DNA of 64,000 bases from Olsenella uli. GTDB taxonomy: Bacteria; Actinomycetota; Coriobacteriia; Coriobacteriales; Atopobiaceae. Under the pieces are notes generated by a model. That model saw only the letters and a list, made by a program, of their open reading frames with translations, was not told where the DNA came from and made no database searches. The stretch is from the NCBI RefSeq assembly GCF_016900775.1, contig NZ_JACJKN010000011.1, positions 17,387 through 81,386 of the forward strand. The letters run 5' to 3'. Made by a program: the position numbers and the translations under genes. Position 1 is the stretch's first letter. Each line of letters begins with the position of its first letter. Shown here piece by piece: positions 1 through 8,916 of this stretch.

Positions 1-7
1 CGGTTCG

Positions 8-21
8 CAAACATTTGTTCG
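8..21. promoter_or_regulatory. LexA (SOS) box 1
   Basis: CAAACATTTGTTCG differs at one position from the Gram-positive SOS consensus CGAAC-N4-GTTCG. It lies in the spacer of a minus-strand promoter pointing out of the window and upstream of the plus-strand promoter of the LysM gene. It would let LexA repress both directions. The match is direct; LexA binding is inferred. Confidence 0.6.
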
Positions 22-25
22 TCAA
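20..25 (-). promoter_or_regulatory. -35 element of a divergent promoter, probably lexA
   Basis: The minus strand reads TTGACG at 25-20. A 17-base spacer then runs to position 3, so the -10 element falls outside the window. The spacer contains SOS box 1. In Bacillus and Mycobacterium lexA is divergent from a LysM cell-division suppressor, so lexA is the expected gene off the left edge. This is inference. Confidence 0.4.
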
Positions 26-30
26 ATCTC

Positions 31-59
31 TTGACACGAACAATTGTACCACCATAATT
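31..59 (+). promoter_or_regulatory. SOS-type promoter of the LysM gene
   Basis: TTGACA at 31-36 is a consensus -35, followed after 16-17 bases by ATAAT-rich sequence at 53-59 as the -10. A LexA-like box occupies the spacer, where bound repressor would block RNA polymerase. Confidence 0.65.
37..50. promoter_or_regulatory. LexA (SOS) box 2
   Basis: CGAACAATTGTACC keeps the left half-site CGAAC and the N4 spacer, with two mismatches in the right half. It sits between the -35 and -10 of the LysM gene promoter, a normal repressor position. Confidence 0.55.
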
Positions 60-148
60 AGGTACAGACGTTCCAGTATTTCGGGGTCCAATTATTGTCC
101 GGTCCGCGCGATATAACCGTCCCAGCACACGCAACGAGAGGGGACACC

Positions 149-580
149 ATGAACCGCACCGCCTGCACCGCCGTCTTCACCTGCGAGGGAACCGCCGCGC
201 TGAAGCCGCGCGCCCCGCGCCGCCTCACCCTCATCGAGGGCGGCCGCCCCGCCGCCGCGGAGGCGCCGCGTGCCGGCGCGCTCGGGAGGGGGCAGGTCCT
301 CGTGGCGCTGCTCGCCGGCCTCGCCGTCGTGGCGGCCGTCACGCTCGCCTCCGTCGCCTCGGACGCCGTCATCTCCGCCTCGCGCGCCCGGGCGCTCGAG
401 GGCGTTGCCACGACGACGGTCACGGTCGCGCCCGGCGACTCGCTGTGGGGCATCGCGGCCGAGCGCCCCGTCAAGGGCGTGGACACCGCAGAGCTCGCGC
501 GCTGGATCTCCGAGACGAACGCCCTCTCCGACGCGACGCTGCGCCCCGGCCAGACCCTCCGGGTGCCCGCGCGGGGCTGA
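149..580 (+). CDS. LysM-domain membrane protein, probable SOS cell-division suppressor (YneA/ChiZ-like)
   Basis: The product is 143 aa, with a basic N-terminus, one membrane helix at about residues 50-72 and a C-terminal LysM domain at about 88-141 (GDSLWGIA near its start, LRPGQTLRVP at its end). Small LysM proteins next to lexA, such as YneA in Bacillus and ChiZ (Rv2719c) in Mycobacterium, halt septation during DNA damage; nrdR follows here as it does in Mycobacterium. The promoter carries two LexA-like boxes. ATG 149 is chosen because GAGAGGGG precedes it; an ATG at 95 has no ribosome site. The SOS role is inferred from architecture, promoter and neighbours. Confidence 0.75.
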   Translation: MNRTACTAVFTCEGTAALKPRAPRRLTLIEGGRPAAAEAPRAGALGRGQVLVALLAGLAVVAAVTLASVASDAVISASRARALEGVATTTVTVAPGDSLWGIAAERPVKGVDTAELARWISETNALSDATLRPGQTLRVPARG

Positions 581-676
581 CCCGTTCCTTTCGAGCGCAT
601 TTCAAGAGCCGGCGACAGCGCAATCTTTGTGCATTTTGTGATAACTTCACTAGGTGCCGTTTGCCGAGGAGGTTAG

Positions 677-1126
677 ATGCGCTGTCCCAAATGCGGTTGC
701 GAGGAGTCGAAGGTCGTCGACTCGAGGCCCTCGGAGAGCAACGACGCCATCCGTCGTCGCCGCGAGTGCACGAGGTGCGGGTTCCGCTTCACGACGTACG
801 AGCGCTGCGAGGAGGTCCCGCTGCTGGTCATCAAGCGTGACGGCCACAAGGAGCCGTTCGACCGGCAGAAGCTCATGCGCGGCCTCCTCACGGCCACGGT
901 GAAGCGCGACGTCCCCATGAGCGCCCTCACGGGGCTCATCGACAACATCGAGTCGTCGCTCAGGGACACCGGCAGGACCGAGGTCTCCTCTGTCGACCTG
1001 GGTAGCATGGTGCTCAAGCGCCTCGTCTCCCTGGACAAGGTCGCCTACGTCCGCTTCGCCTCCGTGTACCGCGACTTCAAGGACGTCGACGAGTTCAGCG
1101 AGGAGCTGAGGAGCCTGAATGACTGA
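677..1126 (+). CDS. nrdR: Transcriptional repressor NrdR
   Basis: The 149 aa product is full length. An N-terminal zinc ribbon has Cys pairs at 3/6 and 31/34, followed by an ATP-cone at about 49-139. NrdR senses ATP/dATP and represses ribonucleotide reductase genes by binding paired NrdR boxes. GAGGAGG lies just before ATG 677. The last 8 bases overlap dut, so the two are probably translated together, joining control of dNTP supply to dUTP removal. No nrd genes lie in the window. Confidence 0.95.
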   Translation: MRCPKCGCEESKVVDSRPSESNDAIRRRRECTRCGFRFTTYERCEEVPLLVIKRDGHKEPFDRQKLMRGLLTATVKRDVPMSALTGLIDNIESSLRDTGRTEVSSVDLGSMVLKRLVSLDKVAYVRFASVYRDFKDVDEFSEELRSLND

Positions 1127-1565
1127 CGAGAGAATCGACCTTCCCATCAAGCGGCTCGACCCCGCGGTCGAGCTCCCGACCTACGCCTACGAGGGCGACG
1201 CCGGGCTCGACCTCAGGGCCAACGAGGACGTGACGCTCGCCCCGCACGAGCGCAGGCTCGTCTCGACGGGCCTCGCCGTGGCGATCCCGGAGGGCTACGC
1301 GGGCTTCGTGCAGCCCAGAAGCGGCCTCGCCCTGCGCGAGGGCCTCTCGATGGCGAACACCCCCGGGCTCATCGACGCCCACTACCGCGGCGAGCTCAAG
1401 GTCTGCGCCGTCAACCTCGACGACAGCGAGCCCATCCACATCGAGCGCGGCGAGCGCATCGCGCAGCTCGTCGTCCAGCGCGTCCCCGTGGTGAGGCTCG
1501 TCGAGGTCGACCAGCTCGACGAGACCGACCGCGGGGCGGGCGGCTTCGGCTCGAGCGGCGTCTAG
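1119..1565 (+). CDS. dut: Deoxyuridine 5'-triphosphate nucleotidohydrolase
   Basis: The 148 aa product has the five motifs of the homotrimeric dUTPase family: [14 protein letters not shown], the uracil-pocket [18 protein letters not shown], and the mobile C-terminal [10 protein letters not shown] that closes on the nucleotide. It hydrolyses dUTP to dUMP and pyrophosphate, preventing uracil incorporation and supplying thymidylate synthesis. The start overlaps nrdR by 8 bases and has a ribosome site inside the nrdR end. Confidence 0.95.
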   Translation: MTDERIDLPIKRLDPAVELPTYAYEGDAGLDLRANEDVTLAPHERRLVSTGLAVAIPEGYAGFVQPRSGLALREGLSMANTPGLIDAHYRGELKVCAVNLDDSEPIHIERGERIAQLVVQRVPVVRLVEVDQLDETDRGAGGFGSSGV

Positions 1566-1643
1566 CCCCTAGCGCGGGTTCTCCGCCGCCGCGCGCGGCG
1601 TCCGAACAGGGTACGTGTCACCAACGGAAAGGGATGTCTTTAC

Positions 1644-2957
1644 ATGGAAAAGTTCTTCAAGGCCCAGCAGAGGGGGTCGAGCGTCGGGCAGGAGCTGCGC
1701 GCCGGCCTGACGACGTTTCTCGCGATGGCGTACATCATCGCGGTGAACCCCTCGCTGCTCACCGCGGCGGGCATTCCCGCCACCGCCGCCGTCACCGCCA
1801 CCTGCGTGGGCGCCGGCATCATGACGATCTGCATGGGCCTGTTCTCCAACCGCCCGCTCGCCTGCGCCTCCGGCATGGGCGTGAACGCGGTCTTCGCCTT
1901 CAGCCTGACCGCCATCGCGGGCGGCGACTGGCACGCCGCGAGCGCCGTCATCTTCATCGAGGGCATCGCCATCCTCATCCTGGTCCTTTGCGGCCTGCGC
2001 GAGGCCATCATGGACGCCATCCCCGTGTCGCTTCGCCACGCCATCTCCGTCGGCCTGGGCCTGTTCATCGCCATGATCGGCCTCAAGGACGGCGGCATCA
2101 TCGTCGCCGACGAGTCCACGATGGTCGCGCTCGGCGACGTCTTCAGCCCGACCTTCCTCGTCGGCCTCATCTCGATCGTCGCGACGATCGTCCTGTACGC
2201 CATGAACGTCAAGGGCTCGCTGCTGCTCGGCATCATCGTCGCCGTCGTCGCCGGCATCCCGCTCGGCGTGACGCAGCTCCCGGCAGGCATCGTCTCGGGC
2301 CTCGACTTCTCGTCCTTCGGTGCCCCCTTCCTCGCCGACGGGTCCGGCGTGATGGGCATCGCCAAGGTCGTCACCAACCCCACGCTGCTGGTCTTCGCGT
2401 TCTCCCTTATGATGTCCGACTTCTTCGACACCATGGGCACCGCGATGGCGGTGGCCAAGCAGGGCGAGTTCCTCGAGGCGGACGGGCGCGTCCGCAACAT
2501 CAAGGAGATCCTGGTCGTCGACTCCGCCGCCGCCGCGGTGGGCGGTCTCGTCGGCGCCTCCTCGATCACCACGTTCGTCGAGTCCGCCTCCGGCGCCGCC
2601 GACGGCGGCCGCACGGGCCTCACCTCCATCACGGCCGGCGTCCTGTTCATCGTGGCTGCGTTCTTCTCGCCGCTCATCTCCATCGTCAACTCCGCCACCA
2701 CCTGCGGCGCCCTCGTCTTCGTGGGCTTCCTCATGATGAGCGAGGTCGCGGAGATCGACTGGTCCGACCTGCTCGAGGGCCTGCCGGCGTTCCTCATCGT
2801 CGCGGGCGTGCCGATGACCTACTCCATCTCCAACGGCATCGGCTTCGGCTTCATCGCCTACGTGATCGTCGCGGCTGTCACCGGCCAGATTAAGAAGGTG
2901 AAGCCCCTCATGTGGGTCGCGGCCGTCGCCTTCCTCGTCTACTTCCTCGTCGTGTAG
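1644..2957 (+). CDS. NCS2-family purine permease (AzgA/PbuG-like)
   Basis: The 437 aa integral membrane protein has about 12-14 helices and the conserved SGMGVNAVFAF segment of the AzgA-like branch of nucleobase:cation symporters. These import adenine, guanine or hypoxanthine with protons. The start follows GGAAAGGGA. A strong terminator separates it from a second NCS2 permease of the uracil branch, so the two are probably transcribed separately. No purine riboswitch was recognised in the 78-base leader. Exact substrate is not decidable from sequence. Confidence 0.85.
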   Translation: MEKFFKAQQRGSSVGQELRAGLTTFLAMAYIIAVNPSLLTAAGIPATAAVTATCVGAGIMTICMGLFSNRPLACASGMGVNAVFAFSLTAIAGGDWHAASAVIFIEGIAILILVLCGLREAIMDAIPVSLRHAISVGLGLFIAMIGLKDGGIIVADESTMVALGDVFSPTFLVGLISIVATIVLYAMNVKGSLLLGIIVAVVAGIPLGVTQLPAGIVSGLDFSSFGAPFLADGSGVMGIAKVVTNPTLLVFAFSLMMSDFFDTMGTAMAVAKQGEFLEADGRVRNIKEILVVDSAAAAVGGLVGASSITTFVESASGAADGGRTGLTSITAGVLFIVAAFFSPLISIVNSATTCGALVFVGFLMMSEVAEIDWSDLLEGLPAFLIVAGVPMTYSISNGIGFGFIAYVIVAAVTGQIKKVKPLMWVAAVAFLVYFLVV

Positions 2958-2974
2958 CCAGGCGCGTCTGGCTC

Positions 2975-3007
2975 GGGCCCGGGCCTTGCGCCCGGGCCCT
3001 TTCTTCT
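2975..3007 (+). terminator. Rho-independent terminator after the purine permease
   Basis: A perfect 10-bp stem, GGGCCCGGGC at 2975-2984 with its complement at 2990-2999, closes a 5-base loop and is followed by TTTCTTCT. Confidence 0.85.
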
Positions 3008-3035
3008 CTGCACGCACGTCACGAAGGGAGGCCCC

Positions 3036-4310
3036 ATGGGCTCTCAGGAGCGAGAGATCATCGGCGTCGACGACCGCGTCTCGGTCGGGCGCGCCATTCC
3101 GCTCGGCATCCAGCACATGATGTCCATGTTCGGCTCGACGGTGCTTGTCCCCGTCCTCACCGGGCTCGACCCCAACGTCGCCATCATGTGCTCCGGCATC
3201 GGCACGATCTGCTATCTGCTCGTCACCGGCAACAAGATCCCGAGCTACCTCGGGAGCTCGTTCGCGTTCATCAGCCCCATCCTCGCCGTCGGCGCCACCC
3301 AGGGCCTCGACGCTGCCATGTCGGGCGTCATCGTGGCCGGCATGGTGTTTCTCGCCGTGGCCGGGATCATCCGCCTCGTCGGCACCGGCTGGCTCGACCG
3401 GTTCCTGCCGCCCGTCCTCGTCGCCTCGGTGATGGTCGTCATCGGCGTCGGCCTCTCCGCCACGGCGGCCGACATGGCCTTCATGACCGACCTTCCGGAC
3501 GGCACCTCGGCCTTCTTCGGCGTCGGCGCCGTCGTCGCGGCCGTGACGCTCATCGCCGCCGTCGTCTTCTCGAGCATGGGCGGCATGTTCGGCACCATCC
3601 CCGTCCTTCTCGCCATCATCGTGGGCTACGTCGTCTCCATCCCGTTTGGGCTCGTCGACTTCGCCCCCGTGGCCGAGGCGGCCTGGATCGGCCTGCCGAG
3701 CGTCTCCATGCCGCGCTTCGACTGGGGCGCCGTGGCGCTCATCGCGCCCGTGGCCGTGGTCGTGGTCATCGAGCACATCGGCCACCTGCTCGCGGTCGGC
3801 GAGATCGTGGGCAAGGACTACCGCTCCATGCTCCCGCGCTCGCTCGCCGGCGACGGCATCTCCACGATGATCTCCGGCTTCCTCGGCGGCCCCCCGACGA
3901 CCACCTACGCCGAGAACATCGGCGTCATGAGCGTGACGCGCGTCTACTCCACGCAGATCTTCTGGTACGCGGGCGGCTTCGCGCTCGTGATTGGCGGCTT
4001 CTGCCCCAAGCTCGCCGCCCTCATCCAGTCGATCCCGAGCCCGGTCATGGGCGGCGTGTCGCTTCTGCTCTTCGGCCTCATCGCGTCGAACGGCCTGCGC
4101 ATGCTCGTCTCGAACCGCGTGGACTTCGACGTCAACCGCAACCTGATGATCGCGTCTGTGGTCATCATCCTCGGCGTGGGCATGGAGACCTCAGGCATCG
4201 CCATCCCCATCGGCGACTACACGCTGCCGGGCATGGCCACCTCCGCGCTCGCCGGCATCCTGCTCAACCTCATCCTCCCCGGGCGTTCGTCCGCGCAGGC
4301 GGACGCCTAG
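3036..4310 (+). CDS. NCS2-family uracil permease (UraA/PyrP-like)
   Basis: The 424 aa protein has about 12-14 membrane helices. GSSFAFISP and PTTTYAENIGVM are characteristic of uracil/xanthine permeases, and the acidic residue in the TYAEN segment belongs to the substrate site in this family. It probably imports uracil with protons for pyrimidine salvage. GAAGGGAGG precedes ATG 3036. It follows the purine permease but lies between two terminators, so it appears monocistronic. Uracil fits better than xanthine, judged by eye. Confidence 0.85.
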   Translation: MGSQEREIIGVDDRVSVGRAIPLGIQHMMSMFGSTVLVPVLTGLDPNVAIMCSGIGTICYLLVTGNKIPSYLGSSFAFISPILAVGATQGLDAAMSGVIVAGMVFLAVAGIIRLVGTGWLDRFLPPVLVASVMVVIGVGLSATAADMAFMTDLPDGTSAFFGVGAVVAAVTLIAAVVFSSMGGMFGTIPVLLAIIVGYVVSIPFGLVDFAPVAEAAWIGLPSVSMPRFDWGAVALIAPVAVVVVIEHIGHLLAVGEIVGKDYRSMLPRSLAGDGISTMISGFLGGPPTTTYAENIGVMSVTRVYSTQIFWYAGGFALVIGGFCPKLAALIQSIPSPVMGGVSLLLFGLIASNGLRMLVSNRVDFDVNRNLMIASVVIILGVGMETSGIAIPIGDYTLPGMATSALAGILLNLILPGRSSAQADA

Positions 4311-4331
4311 CCCGGCGACGCCGTCGCGCCC

Positions 4332-4374
4332 GAGCGGGCGGCCCCGACATATGGGGGCCGCCCGCTCTCATTTT
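4332..4374 (+). terminator. Rho-independent terminator after the uracil permease
   Basis: A 14-bp perfect stem (4332-4345 with 4354-4367) encloses an 8-base loop and ends in TCATTTT. Confidence 0.85.
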
Positions 4375-4439
4375 GGCGTTGCGGCGGGGGAGCCTGGGGT
4401 ACCATCAGAGAGAGGACAATCCAACCAGGGGAGGATTCA

Positions 4440-5387
4440 ATGGAAGCAACGCGCAAGGACCTCGTCATCGTAGGCGGCGGCCCGGCGGGCCTCGCTGCCG
4501 CCATCTACGCGAGCCGCTCGCTGCTCGACGCGGTCACGCTCGAGCGCGAGGCGCTCGGCGGGCAGGTCATCCTCACGAGCGAGGTGGACAACTACCCGGG
4601 CGTCCCGCACGCGGACGGCTACGGGCTCGTCGAGGCCATGAGGGGGCAGGCCGAGGGCCTCGGGGCGGACATCAGGATGGAGCCCGTCGAGTCCGTCGAG
4701 CATGACGGCGCGACCGGCCGCTTCCTGGTGCGCACGCCGTCCGCCGCCTATGACGCCGCGAGCGTGATTGTCTCGGCCGGGGCCCAGCCGCGCAAGGCGG
4801 GCTTCGAGGGGGAGGAGCGCTTCGCGGGCCACGGCGTCTCGTACTGCGCCACGTGCGACGGCATGTTCTATAGAGGCAAACATGTGTTCGTAATCGGGGG
4901 AGGGAACTCGGCGGCAGAGGAGGCGCTCTTCCTGACGCGCTTCGCGAGCAAGGTGACCGTGGTCGTCCGCAAGGACCACCTGCGCGCGCAGGCGTCCGTC
5001 GTCTCCGAGCTCGAGCGCAACGAGAAGGTCGAGCTGCGCCTCATGACGAGCGTCGTGGCCGTGGACGGCGGCGAGCTGCCCTCGAGCGTCACGTTCCGCG
5101 ACAACGCTACCGGTGAGACGCACGTTGAGACCTTCGAGGAGGGCTCGTTCGGCATCTTCGTGCTCGTGGGCCGCGTGCCGGAGTCCGGCCTCCTGGGGGG
5201 CCTCGTGGAGCTCGACGAGGCCGGCTACGCCGTGACGGACGAGCGCATGGCCACGTCGACCCCGGGGCTCTTCGTGGCCGGAGACGTGCGGAGAAAGCCG
5301 CTCCGGCAGATCGTGACCGCCGCGTCCGACGGCGCCGTCGCGGCCACGAGCGCCGCCGCGTACCTCGGGCACCCCGTCGAGGGCTAG
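4440..5387 (+). CDS. trxB: Thioredoxin reductase-like FAD/NAD(P)H oxidoreductase
   Basis: The 315 aa product has an N-terminal FAD Rossmann motif GGGPAG (12-17), a redox disulfide CATCD with Cys136 and Cys139, a second nucleotide-binding motif GGGNSAAEE, and the C-terminal GDVR segment that contacts FAD. The region matching the NADPH-phosphate motif HRRxxxR reads VRKDHLR, so cofactor preference may differ. It would reduce thioredoxin or a related disulfide carrier. GGGGAGG precedes the start. No thioredoxin gene is adjacent. Confidence 0.88.
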   Translation: MEATRKDLVIVGGGPAGLAAAIYASRSLLDAVTLEREALGGQVILTSEVDNYPGVPHADGYGLVEAMRGQAEGLGADIRMEPVESVEHDGATGRFLVRTPSAAYDAASVIVSAGAQPRKAGFEGEERFAGHGVSYCATCDGMFYRGKHVFVIGGGNSAAEEALFLTRFASKVTVVVRKDHLRAQASVVSELERNEKVELRLMTSVVAVDGGELPSSVTFRDNATGETHVETFEEGSFGIFVLVGRVPESGLLGGLVELDEAGYAVTDERMATSTPGLFVAGDVRRKPLRQIVTAASDGAVAATSAAAYLGHPVEG

Positions 5388-5430
5388 GCTCTCCGCGGGA
5401 CCGCATCGATTCTGGCACACCGCCTCTTGA

Positions 5431-5475
5431 GCGCCCTCGTCGGGACACCCCTGGCGAGGGCGCGTTCTTCTCGCC
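5431..5475 (+). terminator. Probable terminator after trxB
   Basis: GCGCCCTCG (5431-5439) pairs with CGAGGGCGC (5455-5463) around a 15-base loop and is followed by GTTCTTCTCG. The tail is also a reverse-strand copy of the recurrent word GGCGAGAAGAAC. Confidence 0.5.
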
Positions 5476-5489
5476 GCCGCGAGGTCCGT

Positions 5490-5532
5490 CTAAAACCGTG
5501 ATAATATATCTTATGTAAAGTAGAGATTACGA
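5490..5532. other. AT-rich island between convergent trxB and ClC genes
   Basis: A roughly 40-base AT-rich tract (TAAAACCGTGATAATATATC and following) stands out in this GC-rich chromosome. It lies between two convergent gene ends, where no promoter is needed. It could be a small-RNA promoter or a remnant; no open frame with a ribosome site was found. Confidence 0.4.
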
Positions 5533-5546
5533 AGGAATCCCCCGCC

Positions 5547-7130
5547 TCAGCGGACGCGCTGCGAGGACATGAGGCGGAGCTTGAGGAGGGCGTCGTCGGT
5601 CGCGGAGGCGTCCACGATGACGAGCAGGCGGTCGAGCGCCTCGATGCGCGTGCCGCCGCTGGGCACCACGTCGCCGCCGGCGCGCTCGATCGTCACGACA
5701 CGCATGCCGTCCGGCCACGGCACGTCGCGCACGAGCATGCCCTCGAGACGGCTCCCCGCGCCCACGAGGACGGTCTGGAGCGACTTGCCACCGGCGGCGG
5801 GGCCCGCCGGCGCGCCCGCCGCCTTCTCCTGCGAGCCGAGGAGCGCCGCGAGCAGGTGCTCGTAGAAGGGCTCGGTCTCGGTGAGGTTGGCGGTCACGTA
5901 GGCCACGACGGAGACGACCGAGGCCGAGAGGAGCGCGTCGAGCGAGCCCGTGAGCTCGAAGACGAGCACCACCGCCGTCACGGGCGCCCTCACGACGCCC
6001 GAGAAGAGCCCCGCCACGCCGAGCGCCACGAAGTTGGGGACGTACTCCCCCGGCATCCCGAGCGCGCCCATGCCGCGCGCGAAGAGCCCGCCCACGAGCG
6101 CGCCCATGACGACGAGGGGCAGAAGCGTCCCGCCGGGCGCCCCGGAGCCAAAGCAGACGGTGGTGTAGAGGTACTTGCCGAGCAGGAGCGCCGCGATGGC
6201 GGCGGCCCCGAGCCCCTCCGGGGACTCGAGGAGCTCGATGATGGCGTCGCCGCCGCAGAGGAGCTCCGGCCACGCGAACGCCATGACGCCGGCGAGCGCG
6301 AAGGGCACGGCGAGGCGCGCGAGCGGGGCGCGCGCAGGCAGCCGCCCGAAGAGGCCCTGGCAGGCGAACATCCCGCGGTTGTGGAGCGCGCCGAGCAGGC
6401 CCGCGACGAGGCCGAGCAGCACCACGAGGCCATAGCTCGCGTGCGGCAGGTCGCCCCCGAGCGCGACGCTCATGACGGGCGCCACGCCGAGCGCCTGCGA
6501 GACGAGGTAGTCCGAGGCGACCGACGAGCACATGACCGAGATGATGAGCGGCGCGGTGAACTCCTTGTGGATCTCCTCGAGGGCGAAGAGGACGCCCGTG
6601 AGCGGCGCGTGGAAGGCGGCGGACATGCCCGCGGCGGCGCCGCAGGTGACGAGCAGGCGCTCCTCTCCCCTCCTCCTGCGCAGCGCGCGCGAGACGGCCT
6701 TGCCCGACATGCCGCCGAGCTGCACGGAGGGGCCCTCGCGGCCGAGCGAGAGGCCCGCGAGGGCGAGCATGGCCCCCTCGGCGAACTTGGCGGGGATGAC
6801 GCGGCGCCACGGGGCGTCCATTCGGTCGACGACCTCGGCGTCTATCTGCGGTATGCCGGAGCCCGAGGTGGCTGGCTCCCAGGTAACGAGGGCCGACACG
6901 CAGGCGAGAAGGACGGCGAGCACCGCGAACCACGCGGCCATGAGCAGGGGGCTTCCCGCGGCCGCGCCGGTGACGAGGCGCAGGAGGCGCTCGGCGTTCG
7001 AGAGGACGAGCCGGTAGAGCGTGATCACCCCGCCGGCGACGAGGCCGACGAGCAGGCCCTCGAGGACGAGGGCGACCTGGAAGCGGCGCGAGAGGCGCCG
7101 GACTATCTCATGCTGGGGGAGGTCCTCCAT
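5547..7130 (-). CDS. ClC-family chloride channel/antiporter with C-terminal TrkA_C domain
   Basis: The 527 aa product has the ClC core: GSGIP at 90-94, GREGP at 130-134 with the gating glutamate Glu132, an APLTGVLFALEE segment, and GAPGGTLLPL in place of the usual GxFxP anion loop. After the roughly 18 helices a soluble region near 440-527 resembles a TrkA_C (RCK_C) ligand domain. It probably exchanges chloride for protons or acts as an anion channel, possibly with ligand control. It begins 10 bases after apt, so it is probably the last gene of that operon. Confidence 0.88.
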   Translation of the reverse strand: MEDLPQHEIVRRLSRRFQVALVLEGLLVGLVAGGVITLYRLVLSNAERLLRLVTGAAAGSPLLMAAWFAVLAVLLACVSALVTWEPATSGSGIPQIDAEVVDRMDAPWRRVIPAKFAEGAMLALAGLSLGREGPSVQLGGMSGKAVSRALRRRRGEERLLVTCGAAAGMSAAFHAPLTGVLFALEEIHKEFTAPLIISVMCSSVASDYLVSQALGVAPVMSVALGGDLPHASYGLVVLLGLVAGLLGALHNRGMFACQGLFGRLPARAPLARLAVPFALAGVMAFAWPELLCGGDAIIELLESPEGLGAAAIAALLLGKYLYTTVCFGSGAPGGTLLPLVVMGALVGGLFARGMGALGMPGEYVPNFVALGVAGLFSGVVRAPVTAVVLVFELTGSLDALLSASVVSVVAYVTANLTETEPFYEHLLAALLGSQEKAAGAPAGPAAGGKSLQTVLVGAGSRLEGMLVRDVPWPDGMRVVTIERAGGDVVPSGGTRIEALDRLLVIVDASATDDALLKLRLMSSQRVR

Positions 7131-7140
7131 CCCGGCCGCG

Positions 7141-7674
7141 CTAGGAGACCTTGACGAGGGTGAAGACCTCGCGGTCGCACGCGTCGGCGATGATCTTGCG
7201 GGGCCCCAGGAACGCGAGCTCGAGGATGAAGGCGAAGCCCTCGACCGAGGCGCCGGCCTGCTCGACGAGGCGGGCGGCGGCGATCGCGGTGCCGCCGGTG
7301 GCGACGAGGTCGTCGACCACGAGGACGCGGTCCTCGGGCGTCAGCGCGTCGCGGTGGATCTGGAGCTCGTCGGTGCCATACTCGAGTGAATAGCTCTGGG
7401 AGTAGACGGCGCGCGGGAGCTTGCCGGGCTTGCGGGCGGGCACGAAGCCGCAGCCGAGCCGGTAGGCCACGGGCGCGCCGATGAGAAAGCCGCGGGCCTC
7501 CGCGCCCACGACCTTGGTGACGCCGCGGCCCTCGAAGTGCCCGGCGATCTCGTCCACGACGGCGCGAAGCGCCTCGGCGTCGTCGAAGAGCGGGGTGATG
7601 TCCTTGAAGACGACGCCCGGCTCGGGGTAGTCGGGGATGTCGACGATGCGGCTCGCGAAGTCGAAGTCTGGCAC
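7141..7674 (-). CDS. apt: Adenine phosphoribosyltransferase
   Basis: The 177 aa product has the PRPP-binding motif [14 protein letters not shown] at 117-130 and the family segments FKDITPLF and AEARGFLIG. It converts adenine and PRPP to AMP and pyrophosphate in purine salvage, fitting the purine permease elsewhere in the window. The start is GTG at 7674 preceded by AGGAGAG. It lies 29 bases after the MerR gene and 10 bases before the ClC gene. Confidence 0.95.
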   Translation of the reverse strand: MPDFDFASRIVDIPDYPEPGVVFKDITPLFDDAEALRAVVDEIAGHFEGRGVTKVVGAEARGFLIGAPVAYRLGCGFVPARKPGKLPRAVYSQSYSLEYGTDELQIHRDALTPEDRVLVVDDLVATGGTAIAAARLVEQAGASVEGFAFILELAFLGPRKIIADACDREVFTLVKVS

Positions 7675-7703
7675 GGCCTGTCTCTCCTCTCGGGGGCGCG
7701 GGG

Positions 7704-8441
7704 CTATCGCTCGGCGCCCTTCTCCTTGAACGGCTCTGTGACGCGCCTCTGGATGAGCTCGTCCCTCACGGCGTTGGTGAGGCCGAGCATGCGGGAGAAC
7801 GCGTGGTTGAAGCGCTGGCGCGTCTCGTCGGTGGGGTCGAGCTCCACGCCGCCGCCCTTGCGGGCGTAGACGACGAGGGCCTGCTCGAACATGGCGGACT
7901 CGCGGTTGGCGGCAATGACGTACTGGCGGAGGTTCTTGGGGCCGATCCCGAAGTGGCGCAGCTCGTCGCAGACGCGGATGAGCGGGAAGTCGCGGCCGTC
8001 CACGAGGTCGCGGCCGTGGGGGGACCTCGTGAGCGTGATCACGCCGGCCTCGGAGAGCTGGCGCACGAAGCTCGCGGTGGCGCCCGTGAGCTCGGGCATG
8101 CGGTCGATGGGATGGAGCTTGCCGGCGACCTCCTCGTCGTCGGCGGGCAGCGCGATGGGCTCCGCGCCCCCGAGCTCAGGGCTCGGCTGGCCGGAGTCGG
8201 CGCGCTCGAGCTCCTCCTTGATGACCGAGAGCGGCAGGAAGCGGTTCTTCTGCAGGTAGAGGATGGTCTCGAGGCGGCGCACGTCGCGCTGGGAGTAGAG
8301 GCGGTAGCCGCTCGGCGTGCGCGAGGGGTTGAGCAGCCCCTCATCCTGCAGGTAGCGCACCTTCGAGACGGTGAGGTCGGGGTACTGCTGCTGCAGCCGC
8401 TTGACGACCTTGCCTATGGTCAGGTAACCCGCGTCGGCCAT
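7704..8441 (-). CDS. MerR-family transcriptional regulator (FtsR-like)
   Basis: The 245 aa product has an N-terminal MerR winged helix ([11 protein letters not shown], then the wing [14 protein letters not shown]) and a longer C-terminal region with a second helical segment. The order FHA gene then this MerR gene matches Rv1827 (GarA)/Rv1828 and corynebacterial FtsR, a regulator connected with ftsZ and cell division. It starts 6 bases after the FHA gene stop. Homology to FtsR is inferred from pairing and length; targets are unknown. No metal-binding cysteines typical of metal-sensing MerR proteins are visible. Confidence 0.8.
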   Translation of the reverse strand: MADAGYLTIGKVVKRLQQQYPDLTVSKVRYLQDEGLLNPSRTPSGYRLYSQRDVRRLETILYLQKNRFLPLSVIKEELERADSGQPSPELGGAEPIALPADDEEVAGKLHPIDRMPELTGATASFVRQLSEAGVITLTRSPHGRDLVDGRDFPLIRVCDELRHFGIGPKNLRQYVIAANRESAMFEQALVVYARKGGGVELDPTDETRQRFNHAFSRMLGLTNAVRDELIQRRVTEPFKEKGAER

Positions 8442-8447
8442 GGGGCC

Positions 8448-8873
8448 TTATGCCTCCGCGTCAATCCTGCGCGGGCGCCCGTTGACGTGGAACACCATGC
8501 GGAAGGTGCCGATCTGGATGGTCGAGCCGTCCTTGAGGCTCGCCTTGCTCACGATGGCGCCGTCGACCCAGGTGCCGTTGAGCGAGCCGAGGTCCTCGAT
8601 GGTGGCGATCCCGAGGGCGCTGTTGGAGAGGTCCATGACGGCGTGGCGGCGCGAGACCGTCATGTCGTTCAGGAAGACGCTGTTCTTCGGGTCGCGCCCG
8701 AGCGTGATCTCCGGGGAGTCGAGCTCGAAGGTCTCCCCGATCTGCGGCCCCTTGACGATGGTGAGCGTGGGATGGGCGGGCTTGGCGGCCCCCATGAGGT
8801 CGGGGATCGTCGCGTCTGCGGCCGGCATGCGGAAGATCTCGGTCGAGCCGGCGCTGGTATTGGTGTTGGGCAT
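8448..8873 (-). CDS. FHA-domain protein, GarA-like
   Basis: The 141 aa product has a short N-terminal tail and one FHA domain at about 36-130, with GR at 59-60, the SRRH phosphopeptide-binding segment and NGT. The tail contains STEIFR, resembling the TTSVFR phosphorylation site of GarA, where a Ser/Thr kinase switches its inhibition of 2-oxoglutarate and glutamate enzymes. The ATG at 8873 is preceded by GAGGGGAG; a longer frame upstream lacks support. It is probably co-transcribed with the MerR gene. A GarA-type metabolic role is plausible but inferred. Confidence 0.8.
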   Translation of the reverse strand: MPNTNTSAGSTEIFRMPAADATIPDLMGAAKPAHPTLTIVKGPQIGETFELDSPEITLGRDPKNSVFLNDMTVSRRHAVMDLSNSALGIATIEDLGSLNGTWVDGAIVSKASLKDGSTIQIGTFRMVFHVNGRPRRIDAEA

Positions 8874-8916
8874 GTGTCTCCCCTCGTTTCTTCTCAGACT
8901 ACCATCATAGCGCGCA

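Noticed and set aside
1566..1643. Purine riboswitch before the purine permease
   Set aside because: The 78-base leader has no conserved purine-aptamer core and is too short for aptamer plus expression platform.
1569..3785. 738 aa open frame on the minus strand opposite both permeases
   Set aside because: His/Asp/Glu/Arg-rich composition of an antisense frame in GC-rich DNA, no ribosome site, and it overlaps two clear membrane-protein genes.
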